DNA of 26,245 bases from Chara braunii (Eukaryota; Streptophyta; Charophyceae; Charales; Characeae), in NCBI GenBank assembly GCA_003427395.1, contig BFEA01000535.1:901955-928199 (forward strand). The letters run 5' to 3'. Below, in pieces: positions 26,161 through 26,245 of the stretch. Within the stretch, counting starts at the first letter, position 1; every line of letters starts with the position of its first letter. The position numbers were made by a program, and so were the translations under genes. Under the pieces are notes generated by a model. That model was not told the origin of the DNA. It searched no databases and saw nothing but the letters and a program-made list of their open reading frames with translations.

Positions 26161-26245
<85 letters not shown>
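26161..26245 (+). repeat. (AG)n microsatellite at the window end
   Basis: 85 bases of pure AG repeat after a short AC run, continuing to the last base. A pure dinucleotide run at the very end suggests that the short-read contig stopped in it, so the true length is unknown. Confidence 0.97.

Noticed and set aside
1-26245. A new functional gene system or operon-like cluster
   Set aside because: All recognisable coding sequence belongs to decayed retroelements. No intact non-transposon gene was found.

Overview
This window is repeat-derived nuclear DNA from a eukaryote, most likely a streptophyte (a land plant or charophyte alga such as Chara; this is inference). The evidence is three Ty3/gypsy chromovirus elements with tRNA-iMet-type primer binding sites, a fourth chromovirus relic, an L1-like LINE, a tRNA-derived SINE-like insertion, and a short fragment resembling plant-type mitochondrial large-subunit rRNA. 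I found no intact cellular gene. Every coding stretch is a decayed retrotransposon.

Layout. (1) 1-299: unassigned edge sequence. (2) About 300-5630, minus strand: 5' part of chromovirus A (5' LTR 4373-5630, PBS, leader, gag, protease, start of the pol linker), cut off at about 300. (3) 5631-6344: unassigned flank. (4) 6345-16299, minus strand: complete chromovirus B with two TG..CA LTRs, a 4-bp AAGG target duplication, PBS, polypurine tract and gag-PR-RT-RNaseH-IN-chromodomain order. B is interrupted by a roughly 770-bp composite tRNA-like SINE in RT, a roughly 145-bp mitochondrial rRNA-like piece in IN, a 115-bp tandem duplication and a 120-bp N gap. A and B belong to one family, shown by shared leader and related LTRs. 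(5) About 16370-17080, plus strand: relic D, the integrase end and chromodomain of another chromovirus. (6) 17081-19613, minus strand: RT C-terminus and probable downstream domain of a LINE. (7) 19614-25489, plus strand: chromovirus C, from a different family, with both LTRs and PBS. It lacks gag, protease and the RT fingers, but keeps an RT/RNase H frame with all active-site residues. It sits inside LINE sequence, and the LINE's FADD-like motif lies on its far side (about 25490-25700, minus). (8) 25700-26245: A-rich tracts, a perfect 10-bp hairpin and a terminal GA microsatellite.

Assembly quality matters. Two 38-bp Nextera mate-pair junction adapters (4947-4984 and 23626-23663) are built into the sequence. 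Each is flanked by an exact direct repeat (132 and 235 bp) that is almost certainly an artefact. The N gap is also flanked by an exact 58-bp overlap that was not merged. Translations across these places are not biological.

No operon or novel functional system is evident. The most interesting real biology is the nesting of unrelated insertions, the mitochondrial rRNA piece inside an integrase, the composite tRNA-like SINE, and the dense TGACGTGGC (ABRE/bZIP-like) motif array in the LTR and leader of element C.
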